Source: Bacteroidota bacterium (GTDB taxonomy: Bacteria; Bacteroidota; Ignavibacteria; SZUA-365; JAADGX01). Taken from it: a stretch of DNA of 13,089 bases. Below the pieces are notes generated by a model that was not told the origin of the DNA, did no database searches, and was given only the letters and a program-made list of their open reading frames with translations. The stretch lies in assembly GCA_024276335.1 (NCBI GenBank), contig JAJRXL010000239.1, positions 1 to 13,089 of the forward strand, read 5' to 3'. This document shows, in pieces, positions 1 to 7,114 of this stretch (its first letter is position 1; each line of letters starts with the position of its first letter). The translations under genes and the position numbers were made by a program.

Positions 1-2
1 GT

Positions 3-518
3 TGGACGACAGACGGAGGGCTGACATGGAGCATCAACACAGTTGCCCGGGGCTCAACCCTGTACAGCATCGAGGTCATAAATCCATCACATGCCGTCAT
101 CACGGGAGCTACTGGCAAGATTCTCGTAACAAGGGATGGTGGACAAACATGGAACGAGGCGCTCTCACCGACCAAGCACAATCTTTACGACGTCGAATTT
201 TTCGATAATCAGCAAGGCTGGATTGTCGGGTATGGCGGAACTATCCTTCAGACCACGGACGGCGGCGAGTCGTGGCAGCAGCAGCGTTCGGGAATTTTTC
301 TTCCCCTCCACGGTATCGATTTTTCCGACGCGATGAATGGCATCGTAGTGGGAAAAGATGGAACGGTCTTGCGAACTGCGAACGGCGGTCTGACCTGGAC
401 CATGCTCAAGCGAGTCACCTTGAACAACCTCGTCGGTGTTTCCATGCCCGAAAACGGTTCGGCATGGGTAGTCGGCCAAAAGGGCACTATCCTGCAGTAC
501 CGGGAAACACGGGAATAA
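3..518 (+). CDS. YCF48/BNR-repeat beta-propeller protein, 3' part
   Basis: The gene runs in from the left edge, so its start, any signal peptide and its true length are not visible. The 171 residues present read in one frame to TAA at 516-518. They hold four repeats of the type (T/V)(T/R)xGGxTW: TTDGGLTW near residue 2, TRDGGQTW near 43, TTDGGESW near 84 and TANGGLTW near 125. Each is preceded by a G-x-x-G-x-I/V-L strand such as GYGGTILQ or GKDGTVLR. The roughly 41-residue period and the Asp-box turns are typical of YCF48/photosystem II assembly factor HCF136-like and sialidase (BNR) propellers. In non-photosynthetic bacteria such proteins are usually exported and of unknown role, so I infer a surface or periplasmic propeller and no specific activity. 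The next gene starts 179 nt later behind its own promoter candidate. Confidence 0.85.
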   Translation, partial: WTTDGGLTWSINTVARGSTLYSIEVINPSHAVITGATGKILVTRDGGQTWNEALSPTKHNLYDVEFFDNQQGWIVGYGGTILQTTDGGESWQQQRSGIFLPLHGIDFSDAMNGIVVGKDGTVLRTANGGLTWTMLKRVTLNNLVGVSMPENGSAWVVGQKGTILQYRETRE

Positions 519-654
519 CTGTTGAATATTTTTCGAACCCGGTTCATTCATTGTTCTCATAATTCGCCACAAGACGAGGACACCGCCGCAGGCGTAAGAA
601 GCGGTCTCGCTCGCATCCACGGATTGCTTCGGCTTTGGCACGCACAACTGCCGG

Positions 655-688
655 TTTGTAAAACTCCCCAATTTTCATATTAACTTTT
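655..688 (+). promoter_or_regulatory. Candidate FCB-type promoter for the M2 peptidase gene
   Basis: TTTG at 655-658 and TAACTTTT at 681-688 resemble the Bacteroidota sigma-A boxes (-33 TTTG, -7 TAnnTTTG). The spacing is 22 nt, slightly longer than the usual 19-21. The ATG at 698 lies 9 nt after the -7 box and has no Shine-Dalgarno before it, which implies a leader of only a few bases. Confidence 0.45.
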
Positions 689-697
689 ACTTCACGC

Positions 698-2500
698 ATG
701 AGACGTTACGTCAATATCATCGGGCCAGTGTTCCTCCTTGTTTTGTGGGGATGCCAGTCGCCACAACAAAACCCTGAACAGGAAGCGCAAGCGTTCCTTG
801 CATTTTACGATTCGTTGTATCAGCCTCTCTACTACGTTGCCGCCAAGGCCGAGTGGAAGGCCAGCACCGATGTCACTCCCGAGCATACAGGCCGGCGCAT
901 CGGCGCCAACGATGCTTTCGCCGCATTTATCGGCAACCCGGTCATTATCCGTAAAACACAAGCCCTGCTGGCAGACTCCGCCAGGCTCGAAGACCTCACC
1001 GTTCGCCAATTAAAGCAAATACTCCTGTCCGCCGCTGCCTACCCCGGCATCATCCCCGATGTCGTTGCCAAACGCGTGGCGGCGGAAGCCAATCAAAGCG
1101 CCTTACTGGATGGCTTCGAATACTGCCTGGAGCACGGCACGTGGGGTTGTCAAAAAACCATCACACCGAACCAGATCGACGAGATACTTGCCACATCTCG
1201 TGATTTGAACGAGCGAAAACGCATTTGGGACGTTTCGAAGCAGGTGGGCCCGGCCCTGAAACCGGGACTGATCGAGCTCCGCAACCTTCGCAACCAGGTC
1301 GCGCGAGCCATGGGATTCAATTCTTTCTTCGATCTCCAGGTCGCCGACTACGGGATGTCCGTGGGCGAAATGATGCAGCTCATGCAGGAAACACTGGAGC
1401 AAACGCGGCCGCTCTACGAGCAACTGCACACGTACGCTAAGTACGTCCTCGCAAAACGTTACGGTCGTGAAGTCCCGAAGATGATTCCCGCTCACTGGCT
1501 CGGCAACCGCTGGTCACAGGCGTGGCCCGGTATCGTAGAGGGCGTCGATCTCGATCCGTTGTTCAAGGACAAATCCGCAGAATGGATCGTCCGGCAAGCG
1601 GAACGGTTCTACACCTCGCTGGGATTCCCCGAACTTCCCGCTTCCTTCTGGGAACAATCCGACTTGTACCAGCTCCCACCGGGATCGACGCGGAAAAAGA
1701 ACACCCACGCCTCGGCCTGGCTCCTCGACCTCGACAAGGACGTGCGCTCGCTCATGAGCGTTGTTCCCAACTTTCGCTGGTTCGAAACGACACACCACGA
1801 GTTGGGTCACATTTACTACTATCTCGCGTACTCCAATCCATCCGTGCCCCTCGTCTTGCGGGGCGGCGCCAACCGCGCGTTTCACGAAGCCGTCGGCGAC
1901 CTCATCAGCATCGCCGCGCGCCAGGTTCCCTACTTGCGTGAAATCGGGATACTACCGCCGGACAAGAAAATCGACCAGACGCAATGGCTCCTCAACGAGG
2001 CGCTTGACAACGCCGTGGTTTTCATTCCCTGGTCCGCCGGCGTCATGTCGCACTGGGAGCGCGACCTGTACGAAGAGAACCTTCCGCCGGATAAATTCAA
2101 CCAGCGGTGGTGGGCGTACGTGAAGAAATTCCAGGGCGTGGAACCCCCGGAACCGCGCGGCGAGGAATTCTGCGACCCGGCGACCAAGACGCATATCAAT
2201 GACGACCCCGCCCAGTACTACGATTACGCGCTCGCCTACCTGATCAAGTACCAGCTTCACATGTACATCGCGAAACACATCCTCAAGCAGGACCCGCACA
2301 ACTGCAATTACTACGGCAACCGCGAAGTCGGGACCTGGCTGTGGGAACTGTTGGCGTTGGGAAAGACGAAGGACTGGCGCACCGTGATCCGGGAGAAAAC
2401 GGGTGAAGACATCAGCTCGAAAGCCATGCTCGAGTATTTTCAACCGGTCATGGAATACCTCCAGGAAGTGAACAAGGGAAGGAACATCGGTTGGGAATGA
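698..2500 (+). CDS. M2-family zinc peptidyl-dipeptidase (ACE-like), predicted lipoprotein
   Basis: A 600-residue enzyme expected to remove C-terminal dipeptides from oligopeptides outside the cytoplasm. The start is a lipoprotein signal: RR at 2-3, a hydrophobic stretch 7-17, then L-W-G-C with Cys19 as the lipidated residue. The zinc site is plain: HELGH at 367-371 and the third ligand Glu397 in FHEAVGD, preceded by RGGAN as in ACE. The far C-terminal substrate-site block is also recognisable: DPATKTHI matches ACE DPGAKFHI, and QYYDYALAYLIKYQLH matches PYIRYFVSFIIQFQFH. By this alignment the ACE Lys511, His513, Tyr520 and Tyr523 equivalents are kept, while chloride ligand Arg522 is Asp. The HEXXH-to-Glu distance is two residues longer than in human ACE, from an insertion before RGGAN. 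Length fits single-domain bacterial M2 enzymes. The GroES-like gene follows after 6 nt, so the two are probably co-transcribed. In vivo substrate unknown. Confidence 0.93.
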   Translation: MRRYVNIIGPVFLLVLWGCQSPQQNPEQEAQAFLAFYDSLYQPLYYVAAKAEWKASTDVTPEHTGRRIGANDAFAAFIGNPVIIRKTQALLADSARLEDLTVRQLKQILLSAAAYPGIIPDVVAKRVAAEANQSALLDGFEYCLEHGTWGCQKTITPNQIDEILATSRDLNERKRIWDVSKQVGPALKPGLIELRNLRNQVARAMGFNSFFDLQVADYGMSVGEMMQLMQETLEQTRPLYEQLHTYAKYVLAKRYGREVPKMIPAHWLGNRWSQAWPGIVEGVDLDPLFKDKSAEWIVRQAERFYTSLGFPELPASFWEQSDLYQLPPGSTRKKNTHASAWLLDLDKDVRSLMSVVPNFRWFETTHHELGHIYYYLAYSNPSVPLVLRGGANRAFHEAVGDLISIAARQVPYLREIGILPPDKKIDQTQWLLNEALDNAVVFIPWSAGVMSHWERDLYEENLPPDKFNQRWWAYVKKFQGVEPPEPRGEEFCDPATKTHINDDPAQYYDYALAYLIKYQLHMYIAKHILKQDPHNCNYYGNREVGTWLWELLALGKTKDWRTVIREKTGEDISSKAMLEYFQPVMEYLQEVNKGRNIGWE

Positions 2501-2506
2501 AAGGCT

Positions 2507-2875
2507 ATGCAGCGAATCAAGACCATACATGTTGTCGGTGACAAGGTGCTGATCAGGCCGGACGAAGGCGATAACAGGACCGCCCAGGGTTTGTATCTTC
2601 CACCCGGCGTCAAGGAGAAAGAACAAGTTCAAACCGGCTTTATTGTCAAAGTCGGCCCCGGCTATCCCGTTGTAAACCCGCGGGGATTCGACCGTGAACC
2701 GTGGGAGGAGCAGAAGAATCCTCTCGCCTTTGTCCCCCTGCAAGCCGAGGAAGGAGACTACGCGATGTTCCTTCGCAAGGAAGCGGTAGAGATCGAGTTC
2801 GAAGGAGAATCGATGGTCGTCGTGCCGCAATCAGCAATCCTCATTCTTATCCGGAACGAATTCAGGCAAGATTAA
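2507..2875 (+). CDS. GroES-like (Cpn10) protein with an internal insertion
   Basis: This 122-residue protein has the Cpn10 fold signature: GDKVLIRPDE at 11-20, a glycine-containing mobile-loop region at about 21-40 (AQGLYLPP where GroES has AGGIVLTG), GFIVKVGPG at 44-52, EEGDYAMF at 81-88 and the closing VPQSAILILI strand at 106-115. Canonical GroES is about 95 residues. The extra length lies mainly at 52-78, where GroES carries its short roof loop. GroES normally caps the GroEL ring. Here the hydrophobic mobile-loop tripeptide is LYL instead of IVL, so GroEL binding is plausible but unproven. No groEL is adjacent, and the gene sits 6 nt behind the M2 peptidase, both signs of a secondary divergent paralogue and not the housekeeping co-chaperonin. 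The start at 2507 has only AAGG two bases upstream, so translational coupling is likely. Confidence 0.82.
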   Translation: MQRIKTIHVVGDKVLIRPDEGDNRTAQGLYLPPGVKEKEQVQTGFIVKVGPGYPVVNPRGFDREPWEEQKNPLAFVPLQAEEGDYAMFLRKEAVEIEFEGESMVVVPQSAILILIRNEFRQD

Positions 2876-3090
2876 CCCTCGACCGCGGGCATGACGTGTG
2901 TGTCACAACCGCCGGTTGTAAGGTCTCATCACGTGTTGTTGAACCTTTCTTTCCTCGGGTTCCCGGTTCAGCATCCCTCGTTGAAATCCGTGCGTTTGGA
3001 AATTATTTCACGCCACGCGAAAAAAAGACTTGAATATTCCTTCACCGATGTCCATTCTCCATTGGAGTAGAGACGTTCTCGACACCTTAT

Positions 3091-3095
3091 GGAGG
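3091..3095 (+). promoter_or_regulatory. Shine-Dalgarno GGAGG fixing the start at 3101
   Basis: GGAGG followed by a 5-nt spacer and ATG at 3101. An in-frame ATG at 3089 overlaps this site and has no ribosome binding site of its own, so 3101 is the better start. Confidence 0.75.
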
Positions 3096-3100
3096 TACGT

Positions 3101-4213
3101 ATGAAAGGGAAGGTCTATGGTCTTATCTTTGCGTTGCTAGTTGTCGCGGGAGCGTCCTGTGCGGCAAAGTCGTACGGTACCTATGAACTGGTCGTCAAGA
3201 ACAGCACTCGCCCGATCGATGAATTGACCGCCATGATATCCGCGGCATTCTACGGAGAGGAGTTCCGCGTGCGTGCGGTTCGTATTATCGCAACACCCAA
3301 CATCGTGCGCGAACGCACGGCGGATCACTGCCCGTACCAGACCCGCCTTATCGTCCTGTCACATGAAGGATTCACGTCGAAACTTGTCAGTTACCATACC
3401 AAGTATATTGTCGGCGCGTTGCTCCGCATTGCCGTTTTTGAAAACGAAAATGGTACCCAGGTTTCCATCGCGGATCCCGAGACGGCTGTTCGTTTCATCG
3501 CCAACGATCTCGATATCGAGCGCTATAATTCCCTGGCCAGGTACGCACATCGCATCAAGAATAAAATACGGCGTATTATCACCGGACTCGATCACAAGGG
3601 TATCCTATCCGCGCAAAAAATTGAACCCGTACGCGACGAAGACGATCTGCGCGTCGGCACCGCCGACATCCCTTGGATCATCGGCGACCTCACTTGGTTC
3701 CGCGACATCGACCAGACTATTGTGCTTCGTAAAGTCCACACGCGGGGCAACGGAACGCTGCGCTTCAAAACTGTTTTAAGCGAGATCAAGTCGCAGATTT
3801 CAAAATTCGCACCCGTTGAATCCGACAGGAATTATGAACACTACACGAAATTAAGTGACCTCAAATGGAAACTGGTTACCGTGATCAAGGCGGTCAACAG
3901 AAACGCGGCCGTTCTCGGCCTGACACGGGAACGCACGGAGGCCCTGGCATTGGACGTGGTAGGAAAGAGCCGGGAAAATGATCGAAACACGTGCCCCGGT
4001 CTGGATCACGCGAGTGCTTTTCCCATCGAAATCGGTGTGTGGGAAGATGGAAGGTACATTTACGTGGGAATGCTCCATCCCATTGTTCGACTGGACCAGT
4101 ATTTCTGGGATGCCCGGTTGATCGACATGCTTTTAAACGCGAACTTCGCAGGCACATTGAATCTCTCGTTGAAAATAGCCGTTACCGGCAAAAAAGGTGG
4201 GGAGCAATACTGA
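3101..4213 (+). CDS. Predicted lipoprotein with two DUF302-like regions
   Basis: A 370-residue protein starting at 3101 because of the GGAGG at 3091-3095. The N-terminus is MKGK, a hydrophobic run 5-17, then G-A-S-C with Cys20. The -3 Gly is unusual, so Sec export is likely but lipidation less certain. Residues about 40-135 recall DUF302: an H-C-P-Y-Q block at 76-80, then LRIAVFENENGTQVSIADPE at 108-127, close to the DUF302 pattern of a hydrophobic strand, an acidic/Gly turn, V-S and D-P-E. Residues about 280-345 look like a second copy: CPGLDHASAFPIEIGVWEDG at 298-317 and a YFWDA segment at 334-338. The linker, about 140-270, is charged and mostly helical in character. DUF302 has no firmly assigned function, so I give none. 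The family call is from memory of the pattern and is moderate. A hairpin terminator follows. Confidence 0.7.
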   Translation: MKGKVYGLIFALLVVAGASCAAKSYGTYELVVKNSTRPIDELTAMISAAFYGEEFRVRAVRIIATPNIVRERTADHCPYQTRLIVLSHEGFTSKLVSYHTKYIVGALLRIAVFENENGTQVSIADPETAVRFIANDLDIERYNSLARYAHRIKNKIRRIITGLDHKGILSAQKIEPVRDEDDLRVGTADIPWIIGDLTWFRDIDQTIVLRKVHTRGNGTLRFKTVLSEIKSQISKFAPVESDRNYEHYTKLSDLKWKLVTVIKAVNRNAAVLGLTRERTEALALDVVGKSRENDRNTCPGLDHASAFPIEIGVWEDGRYIYVGMLHPIVRLDQYFWDARLIDMLLNANFAGTLNLSLKIAVTGKKGGEQY

Positions 4214-4271
4214 GTCGCGCGGGTTTTCGGTCAGTAACGAGCGCAAGACCCACGGGAAAAGAAAGGGGGCT

Positions 4272-4300
4272 AACAAGCCCGGCTTCACGCCGGGCTTGTT
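4272..4300. terminator. Hairpin terminator between convergent genes
   Basis: A perfect 12-bp stem, AACAAGCCCGGC at 4272-4283 and GCCGGGCTTGTT at 4289-4300, with loop TTCAC. On the plus strand it is followed by GTTTC, a weak T tract. On the minus strand it starts 3 nt after the stop of the flavin reductase/HMA frame, so it probably ends transcripts from both sides. Confidence 0.8.
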
Positions 4301-4303
4301 GTT

Positions 4304-4516
4304 TCAAGGCGCGGAAGACTCGACGATGGTGTACCCCGCTTCCTCCACCGCCTGCTTCAATTGCTCCATCCCGATTACACTTTCGTCGAACGAGACCAGG
4401 GCCGACCCGACGCGTACATCCTTGACATTTACGGGAAGCCGCTCGAGCGCTTTCCTGACCGCCATCACGCAATGATCACAACTCATGCCCTCGATGGTAA
4501 GATGTGTCTCCGTCAT
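4304..4516 (-). CDS. CopZ-like HMA metal chaperone from an internal start
   Basis: Starting at Met352 of the longer frame, a 70-residue protein results, the exact size of free-standing CopZ-type copper chaperones. It begins MTETHLTIEGMSCDHC, giving the metal-binding C-x2-C (Cys13 and Cys16 of the short form) in the first loop. It then has the expected helix (VMAVRKALERL), two strands (VKDVRVGSALVSFD) and a closing helix and strand (EQLKQAVEEAGYTIVE), the ferredoxin-like beta-alpha-beta-beta-alpha-beta order. An AAGGAG lies 7 nt before the ATG, as good a ribosome binding site as any in the window, which supports independent translation. CopZ proteins carry Cu(I) to P-type ATPases or regulators; none is visible here. 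Whether the short product, the fusion or both exist cannot be decided from sequence. Confidence 0.6.
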   Translation of the reverse strand: MTETHLTIEGMSCDHCVMAVRKALERLPVNVKDVRVGSALVSFDESVIGMEQLKQAVEEAGYTIVESSAP

Positions 4517-5569
4517 TTTCCCTCTCCTTCTTTCTGTATGTTTTTCCGTTATTTCCCTGAGTTTTTCTTCACCGCCCAGCCACGCGCATTCCCACGCGGC
4601 TTCGATATCCCCGGCGCGTAGGTACACGCGACAGAGGCGCTGAAGATCATTCGCCAAGGCTTGAAGCTCCCGCGAAGGCGCTTTTAATTGCGACACGAGG
4701 ATTGCCCGAGCTTTCCAACTATCGCCCTGTTCCAATGCTTCGTCGAAAGCACCCGGGGAAACAGGCGCATCGTTAGCAAGGTGTTCCCGCCACCGACGCC
4801 GGAGATCGTCCGCATCCGGAAGCCGCTCCACGCCCGCCAGCCGCGCCAGGTCATTTCCCGTGAGCACGGAACTTGTACGAATCCAGTCCGGAAGGGCATC
4901 GATACCGATACCCACATGGCGAGGCTTTGCAATCTCTACCAGCGCCGGACCACTGGCGCGACAGTACCATGCACCTCCCATTCTCCCGATAAGATCGAGC
5001 TTGAACGGATCCAACCGCCCGTCGATGTACACGGACTGACTGACATGGAACCTCAGCACCTCGCCCAGTACGAGATTTCCGCTGCCCGGGCCGCCTCCGA
5101 AATCCTGGTGGTCGTATAGCTTGCATTCCATGATAAACGGACTTTCCGCAACGCCGGGAGGCTGTATAACCTCGCTGGTTCTCTTGGTCAAACCCGCTTT
5201 AACAAATTCATCGACTCCTGCCGGATAATCCGCGGAAGTCAGGCTTACCTGCTCGACCATGGAAGAGGTTACCGCGTTGATCGTAAACTCCCCGGTCTCA
5301 AGAATGTTGAGAAGCGTGTGCTTAGGCGATCCGTCAGAACCGCGAAATGCCGGAGAGAAGGCCACTATCGGAGGATTCGCGCTGAGTGCGTTGTAAAAAC
5401 TGAACGGCGCCAGGTTGATATGGCCCGCACCTGAAATGGTGCCGACTAATGCAATCGGGCGGGGTGCGATGCCGCCGAGCATGATGTGGTTGCGCTCCGA
5501 CAACGTCATATCATCGGGGGAAAACGTCAGGAACAATTGCTCATCGTGGTGATCACTCTTTTCATTCAT
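4304..5569 (-). CDS. Flavin reductase-like protein fused in frame to an HMA domain
   Basis: A 421-residue frame. Residues about 15-215 are a flavin reductase-like (PF01613, DIM6/NTAB) domain: PRPIALVGTI at 36-45, GHINLAPFSFYNALSANPP at 49-67, a TGEFTINAV strand at 92-100 and the GNLVLGEV segment at 164-171. Such proteins bind FMN and act as NAD(P)H:flavin reductases or flavoprotein oxidoreductases. Residues 216-265 (IGIDALPDWIRTSSVLTGND and beyond) look like an extension seen in some members. Residues 266-345 are helical and unassigned. Residues 352-421 are a complete heavy-metal-associated domain with GMSCDHC at 361-367. The junction, residues 346-351 (ERRRGK), is the translation of a purine-rich Shine-Dalgarno region, so the HMA part may also be made alone (separate entry). 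The start has GGAGGA 7 nt upstream. Read-through fusion, lost stop or an indel artefact are all possible. Confidence 0.85.
   Translation of the reverse strand: MNEKSDHHDEQLFLTFSPDDMTLSERNHIMLGGIAPRPIALVGTISGAGHINLAPFSFYNALSANPPIVAFSPAFRGSDGSPKHTLLNILETGEFTINAVTSSMVEQVSLTSADYPAGVDEFVKAGLTKRTSEVIQPPGVAESPFIMECKLYDHQDFGGGPGSGNLVLGEVLRFHVSQSVYIDGRLDPFKLDLIGRMGGAWYCRASGPALVEIAKPRHVGIGIDALPDWIRTSSVLTGNDLARLAGVERLPDADDLRRRWREHLANDAPVSPGAFDEALEQGDSWKARAILVSQLKAPSRELQALANDLQRLCRVYLRAGDIEAAWECAWLGGEEKLREITEKHTERRRGKMTETHLTIEGMSCDHCVMAVRKALERLPVNVKDVRVGSALVSFDESVIGMEQLKQAVEEAGYTIVESSAP
4524..4529 (-). promoter_or_regulatory. Internal Shine-Dalgarno AAGGAG before the HMA start
   Basis: On the minus strand AAGGAG is followed by 7 nt (AGGGAAA) and ATG at 4516. 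It lies inside the longer reading frame, where it is read as part of the Arg-rich linker. Confidence 0.6.
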
Positions 5570-5582
5570 GAATAACTCCTCC

Positions 5583-5936
5583 CTGTCATAGAATCGCGGC
5601 GTGATGAAATGCCATCTGCTCCTGCTCGAGCTTAATGGTGTCTTCGAATGAACCGGGAAAAACGATCGCTTAAACGACGCTGTCTGCTGATCGCAGCCGC
5701 CGATCGCCGGTACTTCCCGATTCGCCTGATTCGAGAAAACATCTTGTCGCCGTCGTCCGCGGCGGCGACATGATCCGCCAGGGCCAGGCGTGGTTCGACA
5801 TCACGATTACACGTTACAAGTTTCATTCATTGCACCCGGTGTTCCAGATCGTTGAAAAAACGCGATAAGTCGCCTACACCTTCCTTGGTTCTATAGGGTA
5901 AAATACAAATTCCCGCCGATTGATGTATCTTTACGC
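5583..5936. other. Divergent intergenic region, no supported gene
   Basis: This stretch separates the minus-strand flavin reductase/HMA gene from the plus-strand gene at 5937 and should hold both promoters. Short open frames exist on both strands, including a 64-codon minus frame ending near 5632. None has a ribosome binding site or recognisable motifs, and different frames are open in different sub-segments, which could mean decayed coding sequence. I assign nothing here except the weak -7 box at 5926. Confidence 0.5.
5926..5933 (+). promoter_or_regulatory. Possible -7 box with leaderless start at 5937
   Basis: TATCTTTA fits TAnnTTTG at seven of eight positions and ends 3 nt before the ATG. 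Transcription would then begin at or next to the start codon. No matching TTTG is found at the -33 distance, so this is weak. Confidence 0.3.
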
Positions 5937-6674
5937 ATGATTATAACACCGCGAAACCGGGAAACGTTTGTCATTGTCGGCCTGCGCGACTTCGGAGCCC
6001 TGCACGTTCAACTTCTCCGGAAAGGAATGGCGCGCGGCCTCGTCGCGCCGGCCGATATCCTGGTCATCGAGCCGGACACGTCCCGTTCGCTTCCGGTGGG
6101 CGAGGAACCGCCCGCCGCGCGCATAATCCATCGCGACGTGTTGCAGGTGTTGATCGAACGGTGGTCGCCGTTCCTGGAGTCGGGCGCGCCGCGCGACCTC
6201 TTCGTCCCCGATCCCCTTGCCCCTCACCTCCTGTTCGAGGTATTCCGGCATTTCCTCGCGCAAACCTTTGCCGGGAGAAAGATCGACTGCGTCCAGCAAC
6301 CGTTTGACGAGTCTCCCCAGACCCCGTACTCGTCCCGCTTGCCTTCAGGCATGCACGCCCTGAGTTTCGCCACCTGGACTTGCCCCCGGACCTGTATCGA
6401 ACCGCGCCTTTGCCCCGCCACAAAGTCCCCGAAGACGTGGGACATGCCCGGGACTTTGCGCGCCTTTGCCGACGAGCACGATTTTTACCCCGTCCTGTTC
6501 TACCCGAAGGAGCTGTATTACGGTGTATTCGCCCTCCCGGCATTCGAACTACTCCGGACAATCCGCGCGGGCATCGAACATCTGGGGAAGCGCGGCAACG
6601 CTGCGTTCCTGGTCGCCACCGTGTCCGCGTGCCACGGCCTGGCAGGGAAAATGACCGCCCGTCTTGAGAGTTAA
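5937..6674 (+). CDS. Conserved-looking hypothetical protein with C-x3-C-x5-CP motif
   Basis: A 245-residue soluble protein that I do not recognise by name. The N-terminus (FVIVGLRDFGALHVQLLRKG, 11-30, then ILVIEPD at 41-47) looks like the first strand, helix and strand of a Rossmann-type nucleotide-binding fold, with the acidic residue at the end of strand two, but the glycine pattern (G-L-R-D-F-G) is not classical. The central segment 145-170 is distinctive: ATWTCPRTCIEPRLCPATKS with Cys149, Cys153 and Cys159, followed by WDMP. Such clustered Cys-Pro residues suggest a metal or Fe-S site; Cys118 and Cys232 are further candidates. The ATG at 5937 has no Shine-Dalgarno and sits just after a possible -7 box. 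It is followed after 61 nt by the DUF1232 gene. Good codon structure throughout supports a real gene; function unknown. Confidence 0.72.
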   Translation: MIITPRNRETFVIVGLRDFGALHVQLLRKGMARGLVAPADILVIEPDTSRSLPVGEEPPAARIIHRDVLQVLIERWSPFLESGAPRDLFVPDPLAPHLLFEVFRHFLAQTFAGRKIDCVQQPFDESPQTPYSSRLPSGMHALSFATWTCPRTCIEPRLCPATKSPKTWDMPGTLRAFADEHDFYPVLFYPKELYYGVFALPAFELLRTIRAGIEHLGKRGNAAFLVATVSACHGLAGKMTARLES

Positions 6675-6694
6675 CGCGGATGCTCCTATCTTAT
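6663..6694 (+). promoter_or_regulatory. Candidate promoter before the DUF1232 gene
   Basis: CTTG at 6663-6666, a 20-nt spacer and TATCTTAT at 6687-6694 fit the TTTG/TAnnTTTG pattern with a leader of about 35-40 nt to the ATG at 6736. The -33 half overlaps the end of the preceding gene. Confidence 0.35.
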
Positions 6695-6735
6695 TTATCC
6701 ATTACGTTTTTCCATCAAGCCGGTCGGATACAAAG

Positions 6736-7098
6736 ATGAACGAACACGACACCACAGTATCGCAGCAGCTCACCCCGGATGTGCCCGAGATCCCCAAAAG
6801 CGAGGCCGAGTATTCGCAGAAAGAGGACTACGTGCGCAGCGGCTTCGAAGAAAAAATGGAGAAGGTTGGAAAGAAAATCCGGTTCGCGCAGGACGTCATC
6901 GCCTTGTTCCGGTACATGACCGACCCGGAAATCAAGTGGTACCGGAAAGCGGTGGTAGTCGGCGCCCTGGCGTATTTCATTTCTCCCATCGATGCCATCC
7001 CCGACCTTGCTCCGCTGGTCGGGTATCTCGACGACTTCGGGGTGATCGCGGCCGTCACCGCTTACATGGCGCACGAACTGAAGCCATACTATTCCTGA
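6736..7098 (+). CDS. DUF1232 (YkvA-like) membrane protein
   Basis: A 120-residue protein. The first 45 residues are polar and rich in Glu and Lys. Residues 47-75 lead into the DUF1232 signature at 77-107: ALAYFISPIDAIPDLAPLVG followed by YLDDFG. This P-I-D-x-I-P-D core with an L-D-D following a hydrophobic helix is the hallmark of the YkvA family, small proteins thought to be membrane-associated, function undefined. I chose ATG 6736 over an in-frame TTG at 6664, which would overlap the upstream gene and add an uncharacteristic segment. It lies 16 nt before recQ, so it is probably co-transcribed with it. Confidence 0.88.
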   Translation: MNEHDTTVSQQLTPDVPEIPKSEAEYSQKEDYVRSGFEEKMEKVGKKIRFAQDVIALFRYMTDPEIKWYRKAVVVGALAYFISPIDAIPDLAPLVGYLDDFGVIAAVTAYMAHELKPYYS

Positions 7099-7114
7099 GT
7101 TCACTTTCAGTATC

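Noticed and set aside
165..671. 168-codon minus-strand open frame.
   Set aside because: Mostly opposite the YCF48 repeats, with no motif of its own.
1952..2830. 292-codon minus-strand open frame.
   Set aside because: Opposite the M2 peptidase and GroES-like genes; shadow of their codon bias.
5632..5826. 64-codon minus-strand frame and other short frames in the divergent region.
   Set aside because: No ribosome binding site, no motif, and different frames are open in adjacent parts; at best decayed coding sequence.
6664..6735. TTG start extending the DUF1232 protein by 24 residues.
   Set aside because: It would overlap the upstream gene, has no ribosome binding site and covers a promoter-like sequence; ATG 6736 is simpler.
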